A DNA stretch of 64,000 bases from Mycoplasmoides pirum ATCC 25960 (GCF_000685905.1 NZ_JMKZ01000001.1:186001-250000); one strand, 5' to 3'. Positions 1 to 13,318 are shown, counted from the first letter of the stretch. Made by a program: numbers and translations. The notes: generated by a model not told the origin, from the letters alone.

Positions 1-1142
<1,142 letters not shown>

Positions 1143-1173
1143 AATTATTTTTTGTATAACAAGTAAGTAATTT

Positions 1174-1215
1174 AAAAAGCAACTTTTAATAGAGTTGCTT
1201 TTTTTTTTTTTTTTA
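1174..1215 (+). terminator. Rho-independent terminator of dnaK
   Basis: A perfect stem AAAAAGCAAC / GTTGCTTTTT with a 10-nt loop is followed by an unusually long T run (over 15 T). Confidence 0.9.
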
Positions 1216-1451
1216 AAAAAAATTTTAAATTTTTGAAGTTTAATTATTAAAAAAACAACTTTTTTTGTACATAAAAATTTGTTAAATTTGTTAAATCTAA
1301 ATATATAAATTTTTTAGCAAATTACAATTTAAAAACTTGTTAATTATTTAAACTGAAATTTTTTTAAATAAAATATTATTTTTTTTATTTTTTATGCTTA
1401 TAATTGATTACTAATTTTATTATTTTTAACCATATAAAAAGGTGATTAAAA
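1216..1451. other. AT-rich gap between dnaK terminator and potA
   Basis: Almost pure A/T with no supported gene. It must hold the potA promoter, but no single -10 box stands out among many TA-rich hexamers. The Shine-Dalgarno AAGGTGA for potA lies at its right edge (about 1439-1445). Confidence 0.6.
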
Positions 1452-2954
1452 TTGGAAACAAAAAACTTTATTGAATTATCAAATGTCAATAAAATTTTTG
1501 ATGATGGATTTGTTGCAGTTCGTAATTTTAATTTGACAATTAATCGTGGTGAATTTGTGACATTGCTTGGTCCTTCAGGATGTGGAAAAACAACAACATT
1601 AAAAATGTTAGCTGGTTTTGAACAACCAACATATGGACAAATTAAGATCAATGGCGTAGATATAAAAGATATGCCTGCTCACAAACGACCTTGTGCTACA
1701 GTTTTTCAAGATTATGCACTTTTTCCTAACATGACTGTTTATAAAAATATTTGTTATGGATTAAAAATTTTAAGAACTAATTTAGATTCAATTCCTAATT
1801 CAAGATATCAAGAAGCAAATAATGTGTATCAAGATGCTATTAAAATTGCGAAAGCCAAAATAAAATTTCTTGAAAAAAAACGAATTGATATTAAAAATAA
1901 AATGGATAAAATTTCTCAACAATATTTAAAAAATGAGTGATTTAATGAAAATCGCGAAATGCGAAATAGTCAATTTATTGATGAAATGATTAAGTTGCGT
2001 GAGCAAGTATTAGAAACAACTGATGAACAATTAATTATTAAAATTAAAAAACAAATGATTGAACTAAAAAATAATTTTAATAAGAAAAAATCAATTGATA
2101 GAAAATACGATAAACTTGTTAAAGAATATAATAATGTTGATTATTGAATTTCTTATTGAGAAACATATCCAATTTCGAAAAAAGAATCTTATGAAAAGCG
2201 AATGTTAACTCGACCATTAACAAAAAAAGAAATTGCTGAAAAAGCAGATAGAATAATTGAAAAAGTTGGTCTAAAAGGTAAGGAAAATAAATATCCATCA
2301 GAATTATCTGGTGGGATGCAACAAAGAGTAGCATTAGCAAGAGCGTTGGTTATAGAACCAGATATTCTTTTGTTAGATGAACCTTTATCTGCTTTGGACG
2401 CAAAAGTTCGTAAAACATTACAAGATGAATTGAAACGTTTGCATAATGAATTTAAATTAACATTTATTTTGGTAACTCATGATCAAGAAGAAGCATTAAT
2501 TCTATCAGATAAAATTGTTGTAATGTCTGAAGGAGATATTGAACAAGTTGGCACACCTAGTGAAGTTTATGATGCACCCAAAAACGTTTGAGTTGCTAAA
2601 TTTATTGGTGAAGCAAATATTTTTGATGGAATTTATTTGGGTGAACACAAAATTAAATTATCTAATGGAGTAATAATAGAAACCGACGAAGGAAATGATG
2701 GTTCTTTTGCAATTAATGAGAAAATCAATGTTCTTATTAGACCAGAAGATTTTGATGTTGTGCCAGCAGATAAAGGTATTTTTAATATTGAAGTTACTAA
2801 TGCTACATATAAAGGCGTTTTGTGAGAAATCACAGGGTTATTAAATAATGAAACATCAATAACTGTTCAAAATATTGATTATGTAGAAATAAATCAAAAA
2901 GTTGGAATTACATTCGATAGTATTGATGTTCATATGATGAAGGTTTATGAATAA
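1452..2954 (+). CDS. potA: Spermidine/putrescine ABC transporter ATPase PotA, with large internal insertion
   Basis: Energises polyamine uptake at the inner face of the membrane. It starts at TTG, 7 nt after a good SD (AAGGTG); no ATG is better placed. Walker [10 protein letters not shown] is near residues 40-48, the Q-loop [12 protein letters not shown] near 85-96, the ABC signature [15 protein letters not shown] near 283-297, Walker B ILLLDEP, and the H-loop VTHDQEEA. The C-terminal TOBE-like domain contains [10 protein letters not shown]. Between Q-loop and signature there is an extra ~145 residues (about 106-252), lysine/glutamate-rich and probably coiled-coil, absent from E. coli PotA but, as I recall, present in mycoplasma PotA. 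It overlaps potB by one base (TAATG). Confidence 0.95.
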
Positions 2955-3910
2955 TGTTACAAGTATTATCAAGCAAATTTGTAGATACTTTTAAAGCTAA
3001 TAAAAAAATTTGATTATTACTACCATTTGCTTTATTTATTTTATTGTTGTTTGTTATTCCTTTAATAATTATATTAATTAATGCTTTTCAACCTGTTAGT
3101 GATTCTGGGATTAATGGAAGCATTGCAGATAATTTTAAAGTAGTTGATGGTTTTGTTTGAGAAAAAATTTGAAAATCACTTTGAATTTCAGTAGTATCCA
3201 CAATTATTTCTTTTGTTATTGCATTCCCTTTTTGTTATTTATTATCTATATCTAAAAGTAAAGTATATAAATCATCAATTATTTTATTTGCTACAGCACC
3301 AATTTGAAGTAGTCTTTTAATTAAGTTAGTTGGTTTAAAATCATTATTTGATTTAATTGCAACTTCAGCAGCTGGTTCATTAACAATCAATAGTACTTAC
3401 GGAGATGGATACACAATCATTGGAATTTGTTATGTATATATTCCCTTTTTAATCTTACCTTTATATTCTGTTCTAATAAATATGCCTAAAAATTATTTGT
3501 TAGCTAGTCAAGATTTGGGCAGAAATCATTTTGCCTCTATTTTCTTGATAGTTATTCCATATTGTAAAACAGCAATTGCTTCAGGAATAACTTTAGTATT
3601 GCTACCTGCATTTACAACTGTAGCTATTCCACAATTTTTAAACAACAACAACAATTCTAGTTTAATAGGTGATTACATTTTTAATTTAGGCAGTAATGCA
3701 TTAGAAAGTAAAGTTGCGATTGCTCAAGCAAGCGCTTTAAGTTTAGTTTTAGGATTATTAATTTTATTAGTTTATATATTTTGAAAACTAACACCTAAAG
3801 TAGTTAGATTTTTAAAAAATAAAAATGCATGAAATATTTTGTCTAAAAAATTTAATGTCTTATTTAATTTGTTTAAAAAACCCAATAATTTAAAAAACAA
3901 GGAACAATAA
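2954..3910 (+). CDS. potB: Spermidine/putrescine ABC transporter permease PotB
   Basis: One of two membrane subunits of the polyamine importer (318 aa). The ATG overlaps the potA stop. The N-terminus is a cytoplasmic lead followed by a strong hydrophobic segment (LLLPFALFILLLFVIPLIII), and about six membrane segments are visible. The cytoplasmic EAA loop that docks on the ATPase is recognisable as LLASQDLGRNHFASIF around residues 180-195. Several in-frame TGA codons are Trp. The C-terminal extension is Lys/Asn-rich. It ends one base before the potC ATG, so it is clearly co-transcribed. Confidence 0.92.
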
Positions 3911-3911
3911 A

Positions 3912-4823
3912 ATGACTAGTGGAAAATTTCGTTCTTCATTAAGACAATCTTACATTTGAATTATTTTGATGATAATTTATTTGCCTTTGCTAGTTGTAAT
4001 TATTATTAGTTTCAATAATTCAACAATACGCGGTAATATAAATTTAGTTTTTGGTGTTCCTGATTCTGGTATTGGTAGTTCGGCGTATGATAAATTAGTT
4101 TCTGATGGAGATTTTGTTGATAGTTTAATAAATTCTTTAATAATTGCTGTAGTCGTAACACCGATTTCAGTTATTATTGCTACTGCAGCATCTTTTGCAA
4201 TATGAAACAATAAAGCTATTTATCGCAAAACTACAATTGGATTGTCTAATGCTTCAATTAGTACGCCAGAAATTATTGCGGGATTAAGTTTAATTATTCT
4301 TTTTACATTAACTTGATTAAGTTTTAATCAATCATTGGGTTTATTTACAATTATTGTTTCACATATATCTTTTTGTACACCATATGCATTAGTTGCGATT
4401 TATCCTAGAATGCAAAAAATGAGTATGAATTTGATTTTAGCTAGTAGTGATTTAGGTTACAATAAAACACAAACTTTCTTTAAAATTACAGTTCCTTATT
4501 TAATGCCTGGAATTTTATCTGGTGCTGCAATTGCTTTTGCAATGAGTTTTGATGATTTCATTATTACAAATTTGGTAAGAGGTTCAACACAAACAATATC
4601 TTCACAATTATATACAATGCGTAAAGGAGTAAAAGCATGAGCTGCAGCCTTTGGATCAATTATTATTTTTATAACTATTTTCATTACAATAGCATTATCT
4701 ATTCAAAAATTCTTTATCGAAAAATCTAAACATCGTGAAAAAGTAATTAGAAGATCTCAACATTTAAATCGAATTAATATAAAAGATTTTAAAAAACAAT
4801 TTAATCAACAAAAGGTTAAATAA
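3912..4823 (+). CDS. potC: Spermidine/putrescine ABC transporter permease PotC
   Basis: Second permease of the polyamine importer (303 aa), partner of PotB and PotA. There are hydrophobic segments near the N-terminus (MMIIYLPLLVVIIISF), in the middle and near the end. The EAA loop reads ILASSDLGYNKTQTFFKITV at about residues 174-193, followed by the typical FAMSFDDFIIT stretch. Six-helix topology is consistent with the family. The basic C-terminal tail (KKQFNQQKVK) is cytoplasmic. It follows potB without a gap, and the lipoprotein gene starts 5 nt later. Confidence 0.92.
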
Positions 4824-4828
4824 ATAAG

Positions 4829-6241
4829 ATGAAAATACTTTTGATTAAACTTGCAAGCATTTTTACTATTATTTTATCAACAATAGTTTTATTAACTTCT
4901 TGTTCTAATAATTTTGATAATCCTTTAATATTTGCTAATTTTGAATCTTATATGAGTGAAGATTTAAAAAGTCGATTAAAAAATGAATTCAATGAATTGA
5001 AATTCGATTTTTATACTTCTAACGAAAACATGATTACAAATTTTAAAAATGGTACATATACAATTGGCAACGCTTCTACATATGCTGTTATCGAATTGAT
5101 TAAACAAGAAGAATTAGAACCAATTGATTGAAGTAAATTTAATTTAAAAAAACCAATAACAAATGAACCAATTAATAATGAAAATGACGCCTTGTCGTTA
5201 TTTATTGAACCAGTTAGAAAAATTTTAACTGGTTTTGATGAAATTCCTAATTTATTAAAATATTGTATTCCTTATTTTTTTCAAAATTATTTATTTGCAT
5301 ACCGTGGTCAAAAAATTTTAGATTTTGAAAATCCAAATATTACTTGAGAAAATATTTTAGATATCATTGGTTCAAAACCTAATGTTTTTAATTCCGCTAG
5401 AATGGGCGGAGTAGAAGATGAAAGAACATTATTTTCAGTAAGTAATTTGGTTAATTCAAATAATCAAAATGTTAATCCAATAAATTTAAGTTTAAAACCA
5501 TCTATTGATGAATATAAAAATGTATATAAACAATTAAGTAATGGTAATCGAATTAATACTAGAACTTTAGGTAAAAATCCCATTCCAATTTTTTTAAATT
5601 CAGATAGTAGTGTTATTTTAAATAAATTAGCAACCAATTCTTTAAATGGTGCAATGATGTTTAATGGCGATGCAATTTTTGCAGCACAAGGTGGTGAAGA
5701 TGCTCTTGATAAATTACCTTCTTCCCAAGATTTTCATTTTGTTTCTCCAATTGATACGCCATTAGCATTAGATTGCTTGGTTATTAATAAAAAAAATGTA
5801 GTCAATAATGATCAACGTATGCAAACAACTTATAAAATTTTGAATCAAACAGCATTAGAAGGAAGCGATTCTAATGATCCTAATGATTTTGAGAAATTAA
5901 ATAGTGATAATTTATTTTTTTATGGACCAATGTTAAATTTTTCATTCGTTCAATATGTATCACCATTAAAAATTATTAGCGGTCAAAGCAATGATATTAG
6001 TGATAATGATAAAGATCTTAATAATATTGATAAAAATATAATTAATAGTGTTGTATATACAAATGATTATTTTTTAAATCTTGATGATCCAGATTTGGGA
6101 GAAGCAATTAAAAATGCTTACACCATTTCGATTCCAGATAACATTCCTATTACTAACTTAATTGAAAGTCCATTAAATTCATGACAAAAACAAACTATTA
6201 TTAATTCATATTTACGATTTAAAGAAGAGTTCTGAAATTAA
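4829..6241 (+). CDS. Lipoprotein of the pot operon (MG045-type, probable polyamine-binding protein)
   Basis: A 470-residue lipoprotein: basic N-terminus, hydrophobic core and lipobox TSC|SNN with the modified Cys near residue 26. Its position directly after potC matches the extracytoplasmic binding protein (PotD role) in other mycoplasma pot operons, and the length and an internal FGG-type pattern fit a periplasmic-binding fold better than a surface antigen. The sequence is too divergent for me to identify polyamine-contact residues, so the function is inferred from context. Four in-frame TGA codons are Trp. It ends 3 nt before tsaD. Confidence 0.8.
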
Positions 6242-6244
6242 TTT

Positions 6245-7222
6245 ATGATTAAGAATAATGTAATAATAGGAATTGAAACTACCTGTGATGACACAGGGAT
6301 AGGAATTATAAAGAACAACGAGATTTTAGCCAATGTAATAATTTCTTCTGTTCCATTGCATCAAAAATATGGTGGAATTATTCCCGAAATAGCTGCTAGA
6401 AGTCATGAAACAAATTTATTAAAAGCTTATGAAAAAGCATTAAAAATTTCTAATGTTTTACAAGAAGAAATTACGCATATTGCATTTGCAGAAACGCCCG
6501 GTTTACCAGGTTGTCTCCACACAGGAAAAATTTTTGCCAAATTATTAGCTTTAAATTTAAAAATACCTTTAATTCCATTGAATCATTTATATTCACATAT
6601 TTATAGTGCCGCAATCAACAAGAAAGACAAAATAAAATATCCTTGTTTAGGTTTAGTAGTTTCTGGTGGACATACAGCAATTTATTTAGTGAAATCTCCA
6701 AATGATATTGTTTTGCTTGATGAAACACAAGATGATGCTATAGGCGAAGTTTACGATAAAGTTGGTAGAGCTTTAAATTTAGATTATCCTGCTGGTTCTA
6801 AAATTGACTCATTGTATGATGAAACAAAATCTAAATCAATTAATTTTTTAAATCCTACTACAAATCATATTGCTTTTAGTTATTCTGGCATAAAAACTGC
6901 AACAATTAATTACATAAATAAATTAAAACAAAACAATTCTAGTATTGATGTTGTAGATATTGTTTCTTCTTTTCAATATTTAATTATTAATGATTTTGTA
7001 AAAAGAGTTAAATTTTATCTTGAAAAATACAATGTTGAGATGATTTTACTAGGCGGCGGAGTTAGTGCAAATTCCTTACTAAGAAAAGAATTAAAAAACA
7101 TCAATAAGGAAATTTGATTACCTGATATGGAATTTACTAATGACAATGGGGCAATGCATTGTTTCTATGCTAATATTTTAATTAATGAAAATTCAAAAAA
7201 ATATAAATGTATTTTTAATTAA
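6245..7222 (+). CDS. tsaD: tRNA N6-adenosine threonylcarbamoyltransferase TsaD
   Basis: Transfers the threonylcarbamoyl group to A37 of ANN-decoding tRNAs (t6A), using the product of TsaC, also encoded in this window at 22379. ASKHA fold: GIETTCDDTGIGI at residues 6-18, the metal-binding HETNLLKAYEKAL region (His near 59) and second metal histidine in NHLYSHIYSAA, the LGLVVSGGHTAIYLV signature near residue 137, and GGGVSANSLLR near 273. It is 325 aa, the usual bacterial length. It lies 3 nt behind the pot lipoprotein, the same neighbourhood as in M. genitalium (MG042-MG046). Confidence 0.96.
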
Positions 7223-7240
7223 TTGAATGGAAATTTAAAA

Positions 7241-8815
7241 TTGATTACACTTTGATACAATGGCAAATTTTATTTAAAAGAAAATTGTTTTGCAGAAGCA
7301 ATTTTAGTTTCAGACAATAAAATTGTTGATGTTGGAAAAACTAAAATTTTATTAAATAAAAAATATGACAAAAAAATTAATTTAAAGAATAAATTAGTTC
7401 TTCCTGGTTTTATAGATAGTCATACTCATTTGTTAAATGGTCAAATAACAAAATCTTTTTTTGATTTAAGCAAAATAAATAATTTAAAAACTTTAATTTA
7501 TAAATCCAAACAATTTTTAAATAATACAAAAAATAAAAAATTAAAAATTTTAAAAGGTGAAAAATTAGATTATAAATTATTTCCAAATTTAAATCGTTTT
7601 GCACTTGATAAAATATCAACATCAATTCCTATTATTTTTCGCACAAAAGATTTGCATACAATTATTTGCAATACAAAGGCATTGAAATTATCTAATTTAT
7701 TTAAAAAGAATTTTTTCTTTAAAAAGAAATCTTTTATTGAATTAGATAATTATGGATTTCCTAATGGAGTTTTTAAAGAAGAAGCTCAATTTTTAATTCA
7801 TAATTTTATAAATGATAAATTAAAGAATAATTTTATTAATGAATTAACGACAATTGCACAAACAGCAAATAAATTTGGAATTACATCTGTCAATACTTGT
7901 GATTTAATTGATAATAATAAAATAGAGATTTTTAATATTTTTAAAACTTTTACTAAACAAAATAAAAACCTTAGGTTTTTTCATCAGTATTATGTTAGTG
8001 ACAAAAAAGATTTTTTAAATTTTTTAAAACTTGATTTGAAAGATAAAAAAATGCTTAATCAAATTGTTTCGATTAAATTATTCATTGATGGATCTTTATC
8101 AAGCAGAACTGCAAGTTTGTCTAAAAAATACAAGGATAATAAAAAATCTTTTAAGATAAAATTTAGTGCAAAAGAATTATCTGAATTATGTAAATTGATT
8201 AATAAATATAAATATCCCATTGTTTCTCATTCAATCGGCGATAAAGCTTCGTTAGAAATATTAAAAGAGTATAAAAAATTGAAAAATAATATTAGAAATG
8301 GAATTATTCATTTACAAATAGCTACACCCAAAATAATTAATTTATTAAAAGAAACTAAGACAATTGTTTTATCACAACCAATTTTTTTAAATGAAGATTT
8401 GTTGATTTTAAAAAATATTTTAAATAGTTATTTAATTAGACATTCTTATAATTTTAAAACATTAATTAGAAATAATATTCATTTATCATTTGGGACAGAC
8501 TTTCCAGTATCCTCCTTAAATCCTTGAGAAAATATTTATTGTGCATTATTTAGAACATCATTAAAAGAGAAAAATAACTTTTCTACATTTCAAGAAAATG
8601 AAAAATTAAATATATTTGAATGTATTGACGCATATACTAAAGAAGGTGCTTATGCATCTTTTGCAGAAAAAAAACTAGGTAAAATTTCAAAAAATTATTT
8701 AGCTGATTTTATTGTCTTAAATCAAAACATTTTTAAACTAAAAAATTTAAAAAATATTTTAAAAACTAAAGTTATGCAAACAGTAGTTAATGGTAAAATT
8801 GTTTATCGCAAATAG
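7241..8815 (+). CDS. YtcJ-like amidohydrolase family protein
   Basis: A metal-dependent hydrolase of the amidohydrolase-3 type, substrate unknown (524 aa). Diagnostic pieces are the metal motif GFIDSHTHL near residues 60-68, KLFIDGSLSSRTASL in the middle, HSIGDKA and the metal ligand GTDFPVSSLNPW near the end, then a C-terminal beta-sandwich fragment (LGKISKNYLADFIVLN). It begins just after tsaD. TTG at 7241 is chosen because TGGAAA sits about 8 nt upstream; TTG at 7223 is the alternative. It is fairly Lys/Asn-rich, but all metal motifs are intact, so probably functional. Confidence 0.82.
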
Positions 8816-8862
8816 AATATTAATATAATAAATATATTTAATATTAAAGGATTTTTATAAAT

Positions 8863-10650
8863 ATGACCAATAATGCTCTTTATAGTAAATATAGACCAAT
8901 TTGCTTTAAAGATATGTTTGGTGAAGAACATATTGTTAAATTATTAACAAATGCTATAAGTCAAAATCAAATATCTCATGCATATATTTTTCATGGTCCG
9001 AGAGGTGTAGGTAAAACTACAGCTGCTAAACTATTTTCAAAAACAATCAATTGTTTAAATCTAATTGATAACAATGATGCATGCAATAAATGTAAAAATT
9101 GTTTATTGATTAATAATAATCAAACATTGGATATTGTTGAATTAGATGCAGCAAGCAATAATGGTGTTTCTGAAATTCGTAATTTAATTGAAACTGTTAA
9201 TTATTTACCAACTGATTTAAAAACAAAAATTTTTATACTTGATGAAGCTCATATGCTAACTACTGGGGCTTGAAATGCATTATTAAAAACAATTGAAGAT
9301 TGTCCAGAACATGTTGTTTTTATTTTTGCTACAACAGAATTTCATAAAATTCCACTAACAATTATTTCAAGATGTCAATGCTTAAGTTTTAAACCTTTTT
9401 CAGAAAGTGTTTTATTTGATTTAATTTCAAAAATAAGTAATTTAGAAAATATAAAAATTGAAAGCGATGCTATAAAAAAAATTGCTAGATTAGCTAAAGG
9501 AGCCGCTCGTGATGCAATAACTTTGTTAGATCAAGTGAAAACATACTCTAACGATTTAATTATTTCAGAATCAAATATTAATGATATTTTTGGTTTATTA
9601 GATGAAAACAAAAAAATAGATTTTATAAATCTTTTAGGAACTAATGAGTTAGAAAAAATTATTGAAATAATTAATAAATTTGAATCAGACGGTGTAAATT
9701 TGAATTTATTAATTAATGATATATTTGCAATGCTTATAGACATATTTTTATATTTGAAATACAAAAATATAAATTTATTAAAAACAATGTCTTTAAAGAC
9801 TATGGAATTAGTTAAAATTTCTGATTATAATCAAGCTTTGCATTTAGCTCAAATTTGAGAAGAATTAATGAATAAATCACATTTTAGCTCAAACGTAAAA
9901 TATAATTTAGAATTAGCAATTTTTAAATTAAATCAAAGTGAAACAAATCATAATAAATTTGAAGAAATAGAAGATAAAAATATAGTTGATCAAAATAAAA
10001 CATCTAAAAAAAGTATTTTAGTTGAAAAAGATAAAGAGATAGAATTTAATGAAAAAAAATTATTAAGTGGTTTTGAAACAAAAGAAATTAGTGTAAATTC
10101 ATTTAGTCAATCCAATAAAATTGATCAAGAGGTTATTGATGAGAATGAAATTAATGATTTAAATTGCTTTGCTTCAGAAAAAGAACAACAAAAATTTTTA
10201 AAAGAAACTTTTTTTAGCATTGCAAAAGATTACGATAAAAAGTGTTTGTCAAAGTATGACAAAATTTTTAAAAATTTACTAAAAGAATCAGATAATTTTT
10301 CAAATAATATCTTTCATTTATTAAAATTTAAAAAAATTTTATTAGCTTCTAACGAAGGCATTGTTTTATTATATGATTCTAATGATGAAATGGTTTTTGT
10401 AAATAATCAAATTTTTGATAAAAAAATTCATCAGTTTATTTATGAAAAATTTAACAAACCTTTGATGTTTATTGCTGTGACAAAAGGAATTGCAAAACAA
10501 TATTCGACAGATTTTTCTGAAATAAAAGATCAAAATTTAATTTCTAACTTAAATATTGATAAAATTAGTAGCTTAATTAAAAATGAAAAAAAGAACCACA
10601 CAAAAGAATTTGCTGAAAATTTATTTGGCGATGATTTAAAATATGAATAA
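8863..10650 (+). CDS. dnaX: DNA polymerase III subunits gamma/tau
   Basis: Clamp-loader ATPase (595 aa). The N-terminal AAA+ domain has YRPICFKDMFGEEHI, Walker A GPRGVGKTT at residues 47-55, a four-Cys zinc module (CNKCKNC plus upstream Cys), Walker B FILDEAHML, and the sensor-1 region FIFATTEFHKIP. The second half is Lys/Glu/Asn-rich and divergent, resembling the tau extension. SD AAAGGA is 11 nt before the ATG. It heads the conserved dnaX-ebfC-recR cluster seen across Firmicutes. Internal TGA codons (9271, 9856) are Trp. Confidence 0.95.
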
Positions 10651-10671
10651 AATTTTATGAGGTAATAAAAC

Positions 10672-10974
10672 ATGAATTTTCAAAAAATGGCTGAAATGAT
10701 AAAAAAAAATCAAAAAGAAATGGAAAAAAAATTAACTGAATTTAATAACAAAGAATTTAGTTTTGAATACAAAAATAAAGCAATACAAATTAAAATTCTT
10801 GGAGATTTAAAAATTAAAAAAATTGAAATTGATAAAACTTTAATTGATCCCGAAGATAAAACTATGTTAGAAGATATGGTTGCTGAAGCGATAAATGAAG
10901 CAATTGAAGAAATTGAAAAACAAAAAGATAATATTGCTCAAGAATCTATGCCAAAAATGCCTGGTTTCTTTTAA
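10672..10974 (+). CDS. ebfC: Nucleoid-associated protein, YbaB/EbfC family
   Basis: A small DNA-binding dimer protein of 100 aa. The typical architecture is visible: an N-terminal helix with MAEMIKKNQKEMEKKL, a central beta sheet IKILGDLKIKKIEID, and a C-terminal helix EDMVAEAINEAIEEIEK followed by MPKMPGFF, very like the family's closing motif. It lies between dnaX and recR, its standard place, 5 nt ahead of recR, and is translated with SD GAGG before the ATG. Its role in recombination or nucleoid organisation is family knowledge rather than shown here. Confidence 0.93.
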   Translation: MNFQKMAEMIKKNQKEMEKKLTEFNNKEFSFEYKNKAIQIKILGDLKIKKIEIDKTLIDPEDKTMLEDMVAEAINEAIEEIEKQKDNIAQESMPKMPGFF

Positions 10975-10979
10975 TAAGT

Positions 10980-11579
10980 ATGAATGAATTTTTGGAATTT
11001 GAACATTTAGTAGATGCAATTAAAGCTCTTCCTTCTATTGGAACAAAAAATGCTAGAAAAATTGCTTTTTTTTTATTAAAAAAAGATCAATATTTTATAA
11101 GAGAGTTTATTAGTAGATTGCAAATTGCAAGATCAACTTTAAAACGTTGCATTGAATGTAACAATTGAAGTAAAGATCTTAAGTGTGAAATTTGTGTTTC
11201 TCCATTAAGAGAAAAAAATAAATTATGTATTGTTGCGACAGTTGATGATTTATTAACTATAGAAAAATGTCAAGGTTACAATGGTTTATATCATGTTTTA
11301 GATGGAGAATTATCTAAGCAAAAAAATATAGATCCTGATATGTTAAATATTAGAAATTTAAAAGAAAAAATTTATCAACAAAATATAAATGAAATTTTAA
11401 TTGCTACCAACTTTACAATTGAAGGGGAATTGACTGCTAATTACATTAAACTTTTATTAAAAGATTCTCCTATCAATATTTATCGAATTTCATTAGGTTT
11501 GCCAATTAATTCATCTATTGATTATGCAGATGAAACTACTTTAAAAATGGCAATTCAAAATAAACAAAAAATTAAATAA
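10980..11579 (+). CDS. recR: Recombination protein RecR
   Basis: Recombinational repair factor, 199 aa, the normal size. The N-terminal helix-hairpin-helix contains LPSIGTKNARKIAFFLL, the Cys4 zinc finger is formed by CIECNN and CEICVS around residues 57-75, and the Toprim domain begins at LCIVATVDDLLTIE and continues through the GYNGLYHVLDGELS pattern. The last part is LLKDSPINIYRISLGLPINS. It follows ebfC by 5 nt. The stop overlaps the 3' end of the convergent flavodoxin gene by 8 bases, so there is no room for a terminator between them. Confidence 0.95.
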
Positions 11580-12075
11580 AGTATTTTTTTATATCTTTAA
11601 TTCAATTTTTTATTTGAGATTCAACTTGTTCTGGAAAATTATCATAATCTAATGCTAAACCAACAAATTTATTTTTATATATGGCTTTAGATTCGCTGAA
11701 TGTGTAATTTTTTGTATCAACATACCCTACTATTTTTATTTTTTTGTTTGATTTTTGCAATGCACGATGTAATTCACCCATACCATTGCAAAAACTAAAT
11801 GTATATATTTGGGAATCTCCTAATCCAAAAATTGCTACAACTTTGTTATCTAATTTTAATTTTTTAAATTCAAATTCTTTTCAACCATCAGCCATATCAC
11901 CTATTCCTCAAGTTGAAGTGCCCATAATAAAAGCATCATATGAATTTAATTCTTCAGCTTTTGCATCATTTACATCAAAAATGTCTTTTTTGTTTATATT
12001 TAATTCTTTACCTATTAATTTAGCAATTGTTGCAGTATTTCCTAAGTTAGTTCCATAAATAATTGCTATTTTCAT
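11572..12075 (-). CDS. Flavodoxin
   Basis: A 167-residue FMN electron carrier. The N-terminal phosphate-binding loop is IIYGTNLGNTATIAKLIG, followed by the FMN-contact strands FIMGTSTWGIGD (Trp from TGA) and VAIFGLGDSQIYTFSFCNGM, which is the long-chain flavodoxin signature. SD AAGGAAA is 7 nt upstream of the ATG. It is on the opposite strand to recR and pth, together with the alcohol dehydrogenase gene upstream of it (81 nt gap), suggesting a small redox unit. Its reductase partner is not in this window. Confidence 0.93.
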
Positions 12076-12156
12076 TTTAGTTTCCTTAAATTAGTTTTTT
12101 GTTTTGACAACCCTTATATTGAAAAAATATTTAAATTGAAATGTTATTAGCAAACA

Positions 12157-13212
12157 CTATTTAAAATTTTTCATATTTATTACGTATCTAAATTTACCTT
12201 TTCCAGTTGTCATTTTTTCTCAAGCTTCATCAATTTGTGCTGGATTAATAACTTCAATTTCAGGATAAATTTTATTTTTTAATGAAAAATTTAACATTTT
12301 TTGAGTTAAAGCAATTCCACCAATAAGAGAACCATAAATTTTTTTGTGATTTACAAAAACTAAATCAGAAGGATTTATACTTCATTTAGATTCAGCTGGT
12401 GGAATACCTAAAATACACATTTCTCCACCATATTTAAGTAATTTAACATATTCCATAACATCATATTTATTTGGAATTGTAGAAATAATTAAATCAAATT
12501 CTTCTTTAACATCTTCTAAAGAAGTATATAGTTTTTTAACACCAAGTTTTTTAGCTTCTTTTTCTTTTTTGTTATTTCTGGCAAACACATAAATATTAGC
12601 ACCAAATTTTTTTGCATATTTTAATGCCATAACTCCTAGACCACCAAATCCAGCAATTGCAACATTTTGACCTTTTTTAACTTTAGAAAAAACAACAGGT
12701 GCATATGTAGTAATTCCGGCACATAATAATGGCGCTACATATTGTAATGGAGCATCCTTAGGCACTTTAATTACAAAATTTTCTGTTACTACAATATAGT
12801 TGGAATAACCACCTTGTTGTATTTCATCATTATTAAATATATCTTTTGAATTATAAGTAAATACACCTTTATCACAATTTTGTTCATAACCAGCTTTGCA
12901 TTTACTACATTTTTGGCAACTATTTACCATACAACCAACGCCGGCATAGTCACCAATTTTAAATTTTTTAACTTTATTACCTATTGCTACTACTTCACCA
13001 GCTATTTCATGTCCCGGAACAATGGGATAATTGCAAGTTCCTCATTCTGATCTTGCTGTATGAATGTCTGAATGACATATACCTGCATACTTAATTTTAA
13101 TTAGAACATCATTAGACTTTAATGCTCTTCTAGTAAATTCAAAAGATTGAAATTTACTTTTAGCATTTGTCATTGCAAACCCTTTAACTGGAATTCTTTT
13201 ATTTATATTCAT
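12157..13212 (-). CDS. Zinc-dependent alcohol dehydrogenase (cinnamyl-alcohol-dehydrogenase type)
   Basis: A medium-chain NAD(P)-dependent dehydrogenase, 351 aa. Catalytic-zinc ligands are in AGICHSDIHTARSEW and PIVPGHEIAGEV, the structural-zinc Cys cluster is CxxCxxCxxxxxxxC (CQKCSKCKAGYEQNC), and the Rossmann motif is GFGGLGVMALKYAK. This fits the YahK/CAD subfamily that reduces aldehydes with NADPH. ATG at 13212 is preferred because CAGGTAA lies 6 nt upstream; an in-frame ATG at 13242 has no SD. It is divergent from pth. The physiological substrate cannot be told. Confidence 0.92.
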
Positions 13213-13318
13213 TTTATTACCTGATAATTTAAGATTAAACATGAGTAAATTTTATCAAATGAATTTTTATTTTTTATAGAATTGATTAAGTAATAATTTA
13301 AAAATCGAGTAAAAAAAT

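Noticed and set aside
1385-1651. 88-codon minus-strand ORF over the start of potA
   Set aside because: Overlaps the conserved Walker A coding of potA; no family features.
1452-2954. potA (and many other genes) appearing as several short ORFs
   Set aside because: All breaks are TGA, which is Trp in mycoplasmas; the frame is continuous, so these are not frameshifts.
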